Below, in pieces: positions 27,525 to 35,792 of a stretch of DNA of 64,000 nucleotides; position 1 is the first letter of the stretch, and every line of letters starts with the position of its first letter. Source of the stretch: Desulfobaculum xiamenense (GTDB taxonomy: Bacteria; Desulfobacterota; Desulfovibrionia; Desulfovibrionales; Desulfovibrionaceae); the NCBI RefSeq assembly GCF_011927665.1, contig NZ_JAATJA010000001.1:787019-851018 (forward strand). Direction: 5' to 3'. The notes beneath the pieces were generated by a model. That model saw nothing but the letters and a program-made list of their open reading frames with translations. It had not been told where the DNA came from and did not search any database. The translations under genes and the position numbers were made by a program.

Positions 27525-28303
27525 TCGTCCCCCTCCTTCGGAACCGACACGCCGCCGTGATAATGGAACACGCGTTCCACGGCGACGGAACGGAATCCCG
27601 CCTTGCGATAGCAGGCCATGGCCGGTGCGTTCTCGGCCTGCGTGACCGTGCGCAGAATGGAAAAGCGCCCCAGTTCGCGGCTGGCATGGGCCATCATCGC
27701 CCCCGCGACGCCAGCCCCTCGGGCCTGCGCCGCCACGGCCACGAGGTCGAGAACGAGGTCACTCCCGCGACAGAAGAACAGGGCGAAACCAACCACCGCC
27801 CCGCCATCCTCGGCAACGACCATGGCATCCCCCCGGCTGCCCACGAAGAAGTTCGCGGCCCACTCCTCCTTGAGGGCATCCGCCGCCGCGCGCGGGATGA
27901 AGGGGTCCCGGTGGAAGCGCGACCATGTGAAGCTCTCGCGGGCGATGCGCCGCACGGCCTCCTCATCCTCCCCACGGGCCATGCGCACGGATATTGCGCC
28001 ACTACCCGCAGGAAAGTCCTCATCCAGGCGACGCTCCATGGTCACCGCCGTGACCACGGGCAGAAAGCCCAGATGCCGCAGCACGCACGCGGTGCCGGCC
28101 GCATCGGCCAGAATGCGCGTCCATGCGAACACGGACTTCATGCTCAAAAGCGCGCCAAGAGCGCTACGGATGGCCACCGCGTCAAGCCCCGAAAGCAGGC
28201 AGCCATCCACCACGAACGCCGGTCTGCCCAGCCGCCGCGCCAGCCACTCGTCACGGCGGACAAGGTCGGCGGCGTTGCAGACCAGATCGTCCCGCAGGCT
28301 CAT
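27518..28303 (-). CDS. GNAT-family acyltransferase (SpsD/WecD-like)
   Basis: A 261-residue N-acyltransferase. The C-terminal ~150 residues form the GNAT fold: VRMARGEDEEAVRRIARESF, VVGFALFF, then the acetyl-CoA pyrophosphate loop AAQARGAGVAGAMM and NAPAMACYRKAGFRS, the NxxAxxxYxKxGF signature. The N-terminal ~110 residues (LVRRDEWLARRLGRPAF) match the extra region of WecD-like sugar acetyltransferases. Predicted to acylate the amino group installed by the DegT aminotransferase two genes upstream. Start ATG at 28303 by ATGA overlap with the epimerase gene. Confidence 0.85.
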   Translation of the reverse strand: MSLRDDLVCNAADLVRRDEWLARRLGRPAFVVDGCLLSGLDAVAIRSALGALLSMKSVFAWTRILADAAGTACVLRHLGFLPVVTAVTMERRLDEDFPAGSGAISVRMARGEDEEAVRRIARESFTWSRFHRDPFIPRAAADALKEEWAANFFVGSRGDAMVVAEDGGAVVGFALFFCRGSDLVLDLVAVAAQARGAGVAGAMMAHASRELGRFSILRTVTQAENAPAMACYRKAGFRSVAVERVFHYHGGVSVPKEGDEC

Positions 28304-29385
28304 TGCCGCGCCTCCGGCGGCAGCATTCCCGGCAGCACCGTTGCCGAGGTGAGGCGCGAACCGCCATTTCCATCGGCGTACATATGCTTGTACCACTGGA
28401 TATACTTCACGAATCCCCGCTCAAGCGGCCATTCGGGGCGATAGCCGATCAGTTCGCGGGCCTTGTCCACGCACAGCGTTCCCCGGTCGGGCGTCAGGTT
28501 GTCCTTGGGCACATAGCGCACCCGCGCGCCGGGGAAGTGCTCGCGGACGAGGTCGGCCATGTTCCCCAGCGAACGCGATTCGCCATAGGTGATGTTGAAT
28601 ATCTGATTGCGGGAATTCTCGTTCTCCAGCACACACAGCATGCCGTTCACGAAGTCGTCGATGTAGGTGAAGTCGAGGCGGTCCGATCCGTCGCCAAGCA
28701 CGCGAATCTCGTCGCCGCGCAGAGCGCTCTCGATGAATATCTGCCCCACCCGGCGGCTCACGCAGCGCTCGCCATAGAGCGCCGAGGGCCTGATGATGGT
28801 GTATGGCAGCCCAAACGCCTGATTGTAGGCGATGACGAGCTTCTCCCCGCCGAACTTGAGCGCGCCGTAGATGCCGAGCGGCTCGCACTGGGTGTCCTCC
28901 ATCACCGTGCCGGTGCGGAAATGCCCGTAAACCATGCTGGACGAGAAATAGATGAAGTGCTCCACCCTATCGCGCGAGCAGTCCAGCGCGTTTTCCAGCG
29001 TGCGGAAGCTGTGGTCGAAGGTGCTGTAGGGGTCCTTGTTGGACTTGTTGGCATGGGCCACCGCCGCCAGTTGCACCACCACCTGCGGGTCGATGCGGGC
29101 GATGAGCTTGGAGAGCGCGTTGTAGTCGCGGCAGTCCTGCACGAAGAGTGGAATCCCCGCCTGTCGCAGCAGGATAAGGCGGGCGTTGAGCATATCGAGG
29201 TAGATGTCGCGGTTTGGGACATCCGTGGCGGTGGAGGCGAAGGTCAGGAGGTTGTTGATCATGAGGCTGTCGATGATCGACACCTCAGCACCCAGCGCCC
29301 GAAGCCGCAGGGCGAGATTGTGGCCAATGAACCCGGCGCCGCCGATGAGGGCGATGCGCCTGCCTTTGAAGGGAATGAGGGTCAT
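28300..29385 (-). CDS. NAD-dependent sugar epimerase/dehydratase (extended SDR)
   Basis: A 361-residue short-chain dehydrogenase of the nucleotide-sugar type. Rossmann motif GGAGFIG at 15-21, catalytic Y-x3-K in YGALK with the upstream Ser run FSSSMVYG, and IRPSALYGER and FTYIDDFVNGM downstream, as in UDP-hexose 4-epimerases. Start ATG at 29385, four bases after the aminotransferase stop; AAGGAG is upstream. It probably epimerises or oxidises the nucleotide sugar feeding the aminotransferase, but whether it acts as 4-epimerase, 4,6-dehydratase or 5-epimerase is not certain. Confidence 0.88.
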   Translation of the reverse strand: MTLIPFKGRRIALIGGAGFIGHNLALRLRALGAEVSIIDSLMINNLLTFASTATDVPNRDIYLDMLNARLILLRQAGIPLFVQDCRDYNALSKLIARIDPQVVVQLAAVAHANKSNKDPYSTFDHSFRTLENALDCSRDRVEHFIYFSSSMVYGHFRTGTVMEDTQCEPLGIYGALKFGGEKLVIAYNQAFGLPYTIIRPSALYGERCVSRRVGQIFIESALRGDEIRVLGDGSDRLDFTYIDDFVNGMLCVLENENSRNQIFNITYGESRSLGNMADLVREHFPGARVRYVPKDNLTPDRGTLCVDKARELIGYRPEWPLERGFVKYIQWYKHMYADGNGGSRLTSATVLPGMLPPEARQ

Positions 29386-29389
29386 GACG

Positions 29390-30628
29390 TTACAACTCCT
29401 TGACAGCATTGCTGAACGTTTCGGCAACGTATTCCATGTCGCCGACGCCGAGATGCGGCCCCACGGGCAGCGCCACGGACGAATCGCTTACGGCGCGGGC
29501 GTTGGGAAACTCTCCGTCCCGCCAGCCGTATTTCTCCCTGTAGTAGGTCAACCGGGGCACCGGATGCGGGTAGTAGACGCTGAATCCGATGCCCGCCTGC
29601 CGAAGCGACGCGGCCAGATCGGGCCGACGCGCCGACAGTGGCCCCTCAAGCACCACGCTCAGGCAGTAGTGGCTCGACTGCGCGCCCGCCCCGATTGCGG
29701 CCCCGGCTTCGCCGCCAAATGTGCCGCCGGACACGCCGCCGGACGTGCCACCGGACACGCCGCCTGATGTTTCCCCGGACACGCCGCCGAGGACGCGCAC
29801 ATTCTCAAGGCTTCCCAGCCCCTCCGACAGCACCCGGAAATTCTCCCGCCGCCGCGCGAGCATCTCGTCCACCCGCTCCAACTGGGCCAGCCCAAGGGCG
29901 GCCTGCAACTCGCTCATGCGGCAGTTCATGCCCAGCATGTCCACGTCGTACACGCCGGGCATGCTGCGGTCGGCGTGGGTCCTGTCCACGCCAAAGGCCC
30001 GCTTTCGCGCCACGGTGACGGCGGCATCGGCATCCCGTGTCACAAGCATGCCGCCCTCGGCCGTCGTCAGATGCTTCACCGGATAGAACGAAAAACATCC
30101 CGCATCGCCGAACAGGCCCGCATGCACGCCGTCGAGGCGCGTTCCCACGGCAAGGGCGCAGTCCTCCACCACGCGCAGGTCGTGCCGCCGCGCAATGTCC
30201 ATGATGGCCGCCATGTCACACGGCACGCCGAGGAAATGGACCAGCGTAATGCCGCGCGTGTTCGGCGTGATGGCCGCCTCCACCGCGACGGGGTCGATAT
30301 TTCCGCTCGCATCGCAATCGACGAACACGGGACGCGCTCCAGTCAGCTCGATGGCATGGGCAGTGGCCACATGCGTCATGGCCGGGCAGATCACCTCGTC
30401 CCCCGGTCCCACGCCAAGGTGGAACCACGCCATGTGCAGCGCGGCCATGCACGAGCTCATGCTCACGCAATGCGCCCCGTCGCCCATGAAGGATGCGAAC
30501 CGCTTCTCGAAGGCCGAACAGTGCGGACCATGCGTCAGGATGGGCCCGTCGAGCACCGTGGCCACGGCTTCGCGCTCGCGATGCGTCATCCACGGCCTGC
30601 CGAATGGAATCTCCCTGCGTTGCGTCAT
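29390..30628 (-). CDS. DegT/DnrJ/EryC1/StrS-family sugar aminotransferase with a Gly/Ser repeat insertion
   Basis: A 412-residue PLP enzyme that converts a ketosugar nucleotide to an aminosugar. Landmarks are SSCMAALHMA (58-67), VEDCALAVG (154-162) and the PLP lysine K185 in SFYPVKHLTTAEGG. Residues 281-306 are a low-complexity Gly/Ser/Thr repeat encoded by six 12-base units; the family normally has only a short loop there, close to the dimer and active-site region, so the enzyme carries a flexible insertion. Start ATG at 30628 by ATGA overlap with the Gfo/Idh gene. SpsC/PseC-like in this context. Confidence 0.9.
   Translation of the reverse strand: MTQRREIPFGRPWMTHREREAVATVLDGPILTHGPHCSAFEKRFASFMGDGAHCVSMSSCMAALHMAWFHLGVGPGDEVICPAMTHVATAHAIELTGARPVFVDCDASGNIDPVAVEAAITPNTRGITLVHFLGVPCDMAAIMDIARRHDLRVVEDCALAVGTRLDGVHAGLFGDAGCFSFYPVKHLTTAEGGMLVTRDADAAVTVARKRAFGVDRTHADRSMPGVYDVDMLGMNCRMSELQAALGLAQLERVDEMLARRRENFRVLSEGLGSLENVRVLGGVSGETSGGVSGGTSGGVSGGTFGGEAGAAIGAGAQSSHYCLSVVLEGPLSARRPDLAASLRQAGIGFSVYYPHPVPRLTYYREKYGWRDGEFPNARAVSDSSVALPVGPHLGVGDMEYVAETFSNAVKEL
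29721..29792. repeat. six imperfect 12-base tandem repeats inside the aminotransferase gene
   Basis: Units of 12 bases, alternating between forms like GTGCCGCCGGAC and ACGCCGCCGGAC, with the last three copies degenerate. Because 12 is a multiple of three, copy-number changes keep the reading frame and only alter the length of the Gly/Ser/Thr loop in the encoded enzyme. Confidence 0.9.
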
Positions 30629-31635
30629 GCGTATTCGATCTCCGTTTCGCTGTTGGTCGCCACCGCCTGGTCGCATGCCACGCACACGCTCACGGCGGCG
30701 AACATGTCATCCGTATGCTTGCCGATGTCGGCGTCCGTGCGCACGGCATCCACGAACCACGGCACAAGGGCCGATGCGTCCTCGGGGCGGGAGGACTCGT
30801 GCAGTCGCACCGGCGGTCGATCCGGACTGCGGCTTGCGTACATCCGCGCCCCCGCGTCGTCGAAATGGAAGGTGCCGCCCGTCCCGTAGACGCGAAACAC
30901 GTGCTGATGCGGCTGCACGCATCCGAAGTTCGCCGTCAGCCGCCCCACAACTCCGGACGGGAAGCGCAGTTCCGCCGCGCTGAAGTCGTCGAAGCCCATC
31001 GCGCGCGAGGCCGTGCAAATCCTGTTGCCCGTGGCACGAACCGTGTGCGGACGCTCGCCAAGCACCCACAGCATGAGGTCCGCCATGTGCACCCCGCCGC
31101 CAAGCATGACCGAATAGTCCCGAATTCCGCCGCGCCACCCGCCCGTGATCTTCTCCAGACGGCCATAGAGATACTCGGCGTCCACCGCGTAAGGAGTCCC
31201 GTAGGCCCCGGCCTGCACGTCGTCGCGCACGCGGCGATACAGCGGCGCGGCCCGTAGCACGAGGTTCGACGCCAATTTCACCCGCCCGCCGTGCGCCGCC
31301 CACGCGACGCGCAGGGCATGCAGCTCGGCGATGGTGCGACACATGGGTTTCTCGACGAACACGTGCCGTCCGGCCTCCAGCGCGGCCAGCGCCTGCGCGA
31401 AGTGCGCATCGTCCGGGCTGGCCACCACCACCAGCTCCACCTCGGGATCGGCGAGGATGGCGTCGAAATCCCGCGCATGGCCCCCTGCACCGAGTTCCTT
31501 GGCCAGGGACCGCGCCCTGTCGACGTCCGGGTCGCACAACAGCCGCAACTCGCAGCCGCAGGAGCGCAACGTGTCCGCATGGCGCGCTCCCACCCCAAGC
31601 CCGGCCACCGCCGCGACAGGTCGTCCATCAGCCAC
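30625..31635 (-). CDS. Gfo/Idh/MocA-family oxidoreductase
   Basis: A 336-residue NAD(P)-dependent sugar oxidoreductase. N-terminal Rossmann fold starts VAAVAGLGVGARHADTL (the Gly-rich loop), and the family lysine is in VFVEKPMCRT. The C-terminal substrate domain includes GGWRGGIRDYSVMLGGGVHMADL, where DxxxH-type residues (H in GGGVHMAD) serve in catalysis. GTG at 31635, preceded by GGGGAG, overlaps the upstream cytidylyltransferase by eight bases. It likely oxidises or epimerises a nucleotide sugar of the same pathway. Confidence 0.87.
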   Translation of the reverse strand: MADGRPVAAVAGLGVGARHADTLRSCGCELRLLCDPDVDRARSLAKELGAGGHARDFDAILADPEVELVVVASPDDAHFAQALAALEAGRHVFVEKPMCRTIAELHALRVAWAAHGGRVKLASNLVLRAAPLYRRVRDDVQAGAYGTPYAVDAEYLYGRLEKITGGWRGGIRDYSVMLGGGVHMADLMLWVLGERPHTVRATGNRICTASRAMGFDDFSAAELRFPSGVVGRLTANFGCVQPHQHVFRVYGTGGTFHFDDAGARMYASRSPDRPPVRLHESSRPEDASALVPWFVDAVRTDADIGKHTDDMFAAVSVCVACDQAVATNSETEIEYA

Positions 31636-32272
31636 ACCTGTTCTCCCCAGCTGCGGCCACCGCGTCCTCAAGCCGATGAATGTCGGCGAGCGTATCCACG
31701 GTGTAGCTATCGCCCCCGTCGGGAATGCGCTCCGGGTTGGGAACGTTAACGATCCTATAGTGGTCGGGATGATTGTAGAAATGCAGCGTTACATGCTCGC
31801 GCTCGGCAGGCGTGAGCACCCTGCCATCAACAGCCATGAACGCCGCAGAACGCACCAGCTCCGCCGAGAGGCCGCGCGGGAATGTGCGGGGGAAGACATT
31901 GGTCACGATGTCGGCCTGCGCCGGGTCCGCATGGTGAGCCAGCGAGCCAAGAAGGTCTGGACGGATGAGAGGGCTGTCCGCGCACACGCGGTAGAACCAG
32001 TCGCACGGATACTCGGCAAGGCAGCCCCGGAACCGCTCGAAGACGTTGTCGAGCGGACCGCGATGCACGCGCACGCCAAGCGTGGCCGCATACCCGGCCA
32101 ACGGGTCGTCGGTGAATTCGGTGCTAGTGGCCACGGTGATGCGCGAACGGGGGATGACCCGCGCCACGCGTTCGATCACATGATGAAGAAGGGGAAAGCC
32201 TCGAAACGGAGCCAGAACCTTGCCCGGAAACCTGCTTGAACTCATGCGTGCCTGAACGAATGCTCTAAACAT
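31628..32272 (-). CDS. SpsF-like cytidylyltransferase
   Basis: A 214-residue nucleotidyltransferase of the CMP-sialate/CMP-KDO synthetase family, with the signature QARMSSSRFPGKVL (7-20) that binds CTP, and RVCADSPLIRPDLL (the metal-binding Asp region), as in SpsF. It is the first gene of the island's minus-strand unit, 30 to 110 bases from the proposed promoter. Predicted to activate the NeuB product as a CMP-sugar. Full-length PseF or NeuA proteins are similar in size, but the closest sequence style is SpsF, which matches the gene neighbours. Confidence 0.87.
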   Translation of the reverse strand: MFRAFVQARMSSSRFPGKVLAPFRGFPLLHHVIERVARVIPRSRITVATSTEFTDDPLAGYAATLGVRVHRGPLDNVFERFRGCLAEYPCDWFYRVCADSPLIRPDLLGSLAHHADPAQADIVTNVFPRTFPRGLSAELVRSAAFMAVDGRVLTPAEREHVTLHFYNHPDHYRIVNVPNPERIPDGGDSYTVDTLADIHRLEDAVAAAGENRCG

Positions 32273-32668
32273 GCGAATTACCTACCGAACGAGGTTGAAG
32301 AGTACAGATTGAAGCGCAAATGTCGCATCTGACACCACTGTATTGCATGTAGCAAATTGTGTGTGTCATTTCAACGTGGCGCATCAATTTCCCCTTATAT
32401 CAACGCACTACATCACACACCACCAACTCACCGATTTACTGTACGTTTTCATATCAGCGACAATGAGCATAAAGCGTACCCATTGCATGCTCGCCAATCA
32501 TTTCAATCCGCTACATGAATCATCCACGTCCAATGCGGCAAAAAACAGCAATGGTCCCCACCAGCCGTCAATTTTCGGGCAATTTGATACGCTGATGCGC
32601 AATAAAAAAAATTCAGTGATCAAGGCGGACAGGCGACACGACGCAGAGACGAACGTGCCAAAAGGCAT
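32273..32668 (-). promoter_or_regulatory. low-GC upstream region of the glycan island
   Basis: About 400 bases much richer in A and T than any surrounding gene, with no credible coding frame. It lies between the pdxA terminator and the first island gene and should hold the island's main promoter. I see no clear operator palindrome. Confidence 0.6.
32346..32374 (-). promoter_or_regulatory. candidate sigma-70 promoter of the glycan island
   Basis: On the minus strand TTGAAA (32,369-32,374) is separated by 17 bases from TACATG (32,346-32,351). This would give a leader of about 65 bases before the ATG at 32,272. The -10 element is a poor match, so the call is tentative. Confidence 0.3.
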
Positions 32669-32705
32669 AAAAAAACGCCGGGGCGGTCATCACCACCCCG
32701 GCGTT
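32669..32705 (-). terminator. rho-independent terminator of pdxA
   Basis: A 14-bp stem (32,674-32,687 with 32,692-32,705, one G-T wobble in RNA) with a four-base loop. Read on the minus strand it is followed by a run of T residues. It lies 31 bases after the pdxA stop and isolates pdxA from the glycan island. Confidence 0.85.
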
Positions 32706-32735
32706 GAAAAGCCGTGCGTCACAATGGAAAAACGA

Positions 32736-33749
32736 TCAGGAGCGCGATTTCTCCGCGCCAAAACGCCCCCGTACGAGGCGTTCGGCCCAGTCAATGGCGG
32801 CGCGCAGACTGCCGAGGTCGGCCACGTCGTGCCCGGTGATGTCGTATCCGGTGCCATGATCGACGGAGGTGCGCACCACGGGCAGACCGAGGGTCACGTT
32901 CACCGCCTCATAGAAATGCAGGAGCTTCAGGGGCGCGAGGCCCTGATCGTGGTACATGGCCAGAACGGCGCTGTAGCGCCCCTGCGCGGCGAAGTGGAAC
33001 ACCGTGTCGCCGGGCAGCGGCCCCGCGACGTCAATCCCCTCGGCACGGGCCTCGTCCACGGCGGGACCGATGATCTCGATCTCCTCGCGGCCGATCTTGC
33101 CGGATTCGCCAGCGTGGGGATTGAGCCCACATACGGCGATGGGCGCATCGTCCACGCCAAGGGCGCGCACAAGCTCGCGCGTCAGCCGCAGGCACCGCAG
33201 GACGCGCTCGCGCGTGATGAGCGCGGGAACATCCGCCAGCCGGGGATGTGTGGTGACGAGGCTGACACGCAGACGCGGTCCGCCCAGATGCATACACACA
33301 TTGTCGCGCCCAACGCCAAGGCGTTCGGCGAAAAATTCCGTATGGCCGGGAAAATCGAAACCCGCGTCCTGAAGCATGGCCTTGTTCAGCGGACAGGTGA
33401 CCACGCCATGCGCCTTGCCCGCCAGAAGGAATCCGCAGGCGGCTTCGAGCGTCAACCCGGCGGCCCTTCCGCCCTCGGGATGGGGCTGGCCCGGTTGCAT
33501 GACGAAGTCCTCAAGACCTTCGGGAACCACGAGCACCACGGGCTTGTCCGGGCATTCGCCGGGATCGGACACCCGCGTCCAGAACGGCGCGATGCCAAGC
33601 CGCCGCGCATGATGCGCAAGCGCCGTCTCTGGCCCGATGAGCACGAGCCGCGAGGACGGCAACTCGCCGGAACCGAGCAGGCGACAGACCAACTCCGGTC
33701 CCAGTCCATTAGGATCGCCAAGTGTGAGCAGAAGCGTTTGTTCAGTCAT
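32736..33749 (-). CDS. pdxA: 4-hydroxythreonine-4-phosphate dehydrogenase
   Basis: A 337-residue enzyme of the DXP-dependent pyridoxal phosphate pathway: NAD-dependent oxidation of 4-phosphohydroxy-L-threonine. Family segments are LLTLGDPNGLGPE near the start, TCPLNKAML, FPGHTEFFAE, NPHAGESGKIG, AMYHDQGLAPLK and SVDHGTGYDI; the three His residues in GHT, YHD and DHG are the divalent-metal ligands. ATG at 33749 is preferred to a TTG at 33773. The ribosome-binding site is weak. It is downstream of the CBM48 gene on the same strand but separated by a hairpin. PLP made here is needed by the glycogen phosphorylase and the aminotransferases of the window. Confidence 0.95.
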   Translation of the reverse strand: MTEQTLLLTLGDPNGLGPELVCRLLGSGELPSSRLVLIGPETALAHHARRLGIAPFWTRVSDPGECPDKPVVLVVPEGLEDFVMQPGQPHPEGGRAAGLTLEAACGFLLAGKAHGVVTCPLNKAMLQDAGFDFPGHTEFFAERLGVGRDNVCMHLGGPRLRVSLVTTHPRLADVPALITRERVLRCLRLTRELVRALGVDDAPIAVCGLNPHAGESGKIGREEIEIIGPAVDEARAEGIDVAGPLPGDTVFHFAAQGRYSAVLAMYHDQGLAPLKLLHFYEAVNVTLGLPVVRTSVDHGTGYDITGHDVADLGSLRAAIDWAERLVRGRFGAEKSRS

Positions 33750-33773
33750 GACGGGGGAGCATACGCAAGGCAA

Positions 33774-33814
33774 ACCCCGCAGTCCAGCGCCGAAGACCGC
33801 GCCGACTGCGGGGT
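33774..33814 (-). terminator. hairpin between the CBM48 gene and pdxA
   Basis: Perfect 11-bp inverted repeat (33,774-33,784 with 33,804-33,814) and a 19-base loop. On the minus strand only three T residues follow, so it is either a weak terminator of the glycogen unit or an mRNA-processing or stability element. Confidence 0.4.
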
Positions 33815-33916
33815 ATGAAAGAGTGCCTGGTCCGAGGAAAATCCGCGTCCTTCACGACGGGCGAAAGCGCAGCGCGCCACGCCCGCAACCTGTCGCCACA
33901 GAGCCGACCCGCCGCG

Positions 33917-34225
33917 TCAGGTCGTCACCACGGAGTTGTCGCAATTGCCGAACGTGCTGCGCACGTAGGCATCGGCTTCCCCGTCGTTCTCCCAACGGGT
34001 CTTGTCGATGAGATAGCGATACTGGAACGAACGCCCAGTTTCGAGTTCGAGCGTCAGCGTATAGTCGCCGTTCTTCAGTCGCTTCATCGGCGTAGACTTC
34101 TCGCTCCAATTGTTGAACTCGCCGACGAGGGAAACGTGTTTCGCCCCATCGGCGGATTCCTTCGGAACGCGAAACGTGACCTTGCATACGGGTTTGCTTC
34201 TCAAATACATCTTTTTCAGGGACAT
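33917..34225 (-). CDS. stand-alone CBM48 glycogen-binding protein
   Basis: A 102-residue protein made almost only of a CBM48/AMPK-beta-like domain: KVTFRVPKESADGAKHVSLV, GEFNNWSEKSTPMKRLKNGD and FQYRYLIDKTRWENDGEA match the isoamylase N-terminal fold, including the aromatic residues that bind alpha-glucan. There is no catalytic domain and no signal peptide. It follows glgA by 53 bases with AAGGAGG before the ATG, so the two are likely co-transcribed. The likely role is to target or regulate glycogen enzymes at the granule; this is inference. Confidence 0.85.
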   Translation of the reverse strand: MSLKKMYLRSKPVCKVTFRVPKESADGAKHVSLVGEFNNWSEKSTPMKRLKNGDYTLTLELETGRSFQYRYLIDKTRWENDGEADAYVRSTFGNCDNSVVTT

Positions 34226-34278
34226 ATCATTCCTCCTTGGGCATCACCCCGTACATTACATCATTTTTGGGGTGAGGT

Positions 34279-35745
34279 TCAAGCGTCAGGCATGCTCACG
34301 CCCAACTCGCGGTACACATCCATATACCCCCGCGCGGAATCCTCCCACGAAAAGCTGGCCTGCATGGCCCGTGAACGGATGCGATTCCACACACCCGGCT
34401 TCTCCCAGATGGCCAGCGCCTCCATAATGGACCGCAGAAACGAACTGGGATCGCCCGCCGTGAAGGTGAAGCCCGTGGACCCGAAACGCGGATGCGGAAC
34501 GATGGTGTCGCGAAGCCCGCCGACGGAGCTGGCCACCGGCACGGTGCCGAAACGCAGGGAATACATCTGCGTCAGCCCACACGGCTCGTAGCGCGAGGGC
34601 ATGAGAAAAATGTCGGTCCCAGCCTGAATGTAATGCGCCAACTCCTCGGTGTACCCGATGCGTGCGGCAAGACGGCCGGGATAGCGCTCCATGAGCTCCA
34701 TGAGTTGCGCCTCGAACTCGAGGTTTCCCTCGCCAAGCACCACCACGCCAACGCCGATCTTCATGAGCGCGGGCAGAATCTCGATGAGCAGGTCGATGCC
34801 CTTCTGCCGCCGCAGACGTCCAATGAAGCCCAGAAGGGGCCGCTGCGCCACCACCGGGTCCATGCAGTACTCGCGCAGCAGATGCTCCTTGCAGATGCGC
34901 TTTCCCTTCATGTTCGCCGAATCATAGACATGGGGCAAAAACTTGTCGGACGACGGGTCCCACACGTCGTAGTCCGCACCGTTGATGATGCCCGTCAGCC
35001 GCTCCGAACGGTGGCGGAGGATGCCGTCCAGCCCGCAACCGAATTCCGGCGTCTGTATCTCAAGGGCATACGACGGGCTGACGGTGGTCACACTGTCGGC
35101 ATAGGCGATGCCCGCCTTGAGCATGTTGAAATCACCCCAGAATTCCGCGCCGTCCATGTTCCACGCATCCGTAGGTAGGCCGGACTCCCAGAACAGGCGC
35201 GAAGAATAGCGCCCCTGAAAGGCCAGATTATGGATGGTGAGGACGGTCTTCACGTCCTTCCAGAAGGGGTCCATCTGTCGCCAGAAATGGAGATAGGCCA
35301 CGGTCATGGCGGCCTGCCAATCGTGTGCATGGACGATGGCCGGGGGCCTGTCGAGATACTTGCACCATTCGAGGGCGGCCCGACAAAAGAACACGAAGCG
35401 CTCGCAGTTGTCGAAATAGTCGCCTTTGTGCGTGTTGTAATAGAAACGGCGATCGAAATACTCGCCGCGCCCGATGAAGTAGACCGGAACGCCCTGATAC
35501 TCCGCGCTGTAGACCTCGGCGGTGATGGGCGGCCACGGAAAGCCTACCGGAACATCGGAATGCAGAAGATGGATGGGATAGCCCCCCGTGGCAAGCCGCC
35601 CATAAAAAGGCGTCACCACGGCCACATCCACCCCCTTGCGCGCCAGCGTGGGAGGAAGCGCACCCAGAACGTCCGCCAGACCACCTGTCTTGGAAAATGG
35701 GTAGATCTCGGACGTCACATGCAGCACCAGCGGCCGATCAGACAT
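34279..35745 (-). CDS. glgA: glycogen synthase (ADP-glucose type)
   Basis: A 488-residue GT5 enzyme that elongates alpha-1,4-glucan from ADP-glucose. The N-terminal KTGGLADV (19-26) binds ADP-glucose; [32 protein letters not shown] and the C-terminal [18 protein letters not shown] with GGLRDT are the usual landmarks. Length is normal for bacterial GlgA. ATG at 35745 (an in-frame TTG precedes it). It lies 47 bases after the Nudix gene and upstream of the CBM48 gene; glycogen phosphorylase is 21 kb away. Confidence 0.96.
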   Translation of the reverse strand: MSDRPLVLHVTSEIYPFSKTGGLADVLGALPPTLARKGVDVAVVTPFYGRLATGGYPIHLLHSDVPVGFPWPPITAEVYSAEYQGVPVYFIGRGEYFDRRFYYNTHKGDYFDNCERFVFFCRAALEWCKYLDRPPAIVHAHDWQAAMTVAYLHFWRQMDPFWKDVKTVLTIHNLAFQGRYSSRLFWESGLPTDAWNMDGAEFWGDFNMLKAGIAYADSVTTVSPSYALEIQTPEFGCGLDGILRHRSERLTGIINGADYDVWDPSSDKFLPHVYDSANMKGKRICKEHLLREYCMDPVVAQRPLLGFIGRLRRQKGIDLLIEILPALMKIGVGVVVLGEGNLEFEAQLMELMERYPGRLAARIGYTEELAHYIQAGTDIFLMPSRYEPCGLTQMYSLRFGTVPVASSVGGLRDTIVPHPRFGSTGFTFTAGDPSSFLRSIMEALAIWEKPGVWNRIRSRAMQASFSWEDSARGYMDVYRELGVSMPDA

Positions 35746-35792
35746 CAATCACCCGTACCCGGCCTCCGCCGGGAAGTCTCCGAAGCAGTGCG

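Noticed and set aside
29721-29792. Possible CRISPR-like array
   Set aside because: Units are 12 bases with no spacers and lie in frame within an aminotransferase gene.
34245-34274. Hairpin CACCCC/GGGGTG between glgA and the CBM48 gene as terminator
   Set aside because: Six-base stem with an 18-base loop and no following T-run on the minus strand; it is unlikely to stop transcription.
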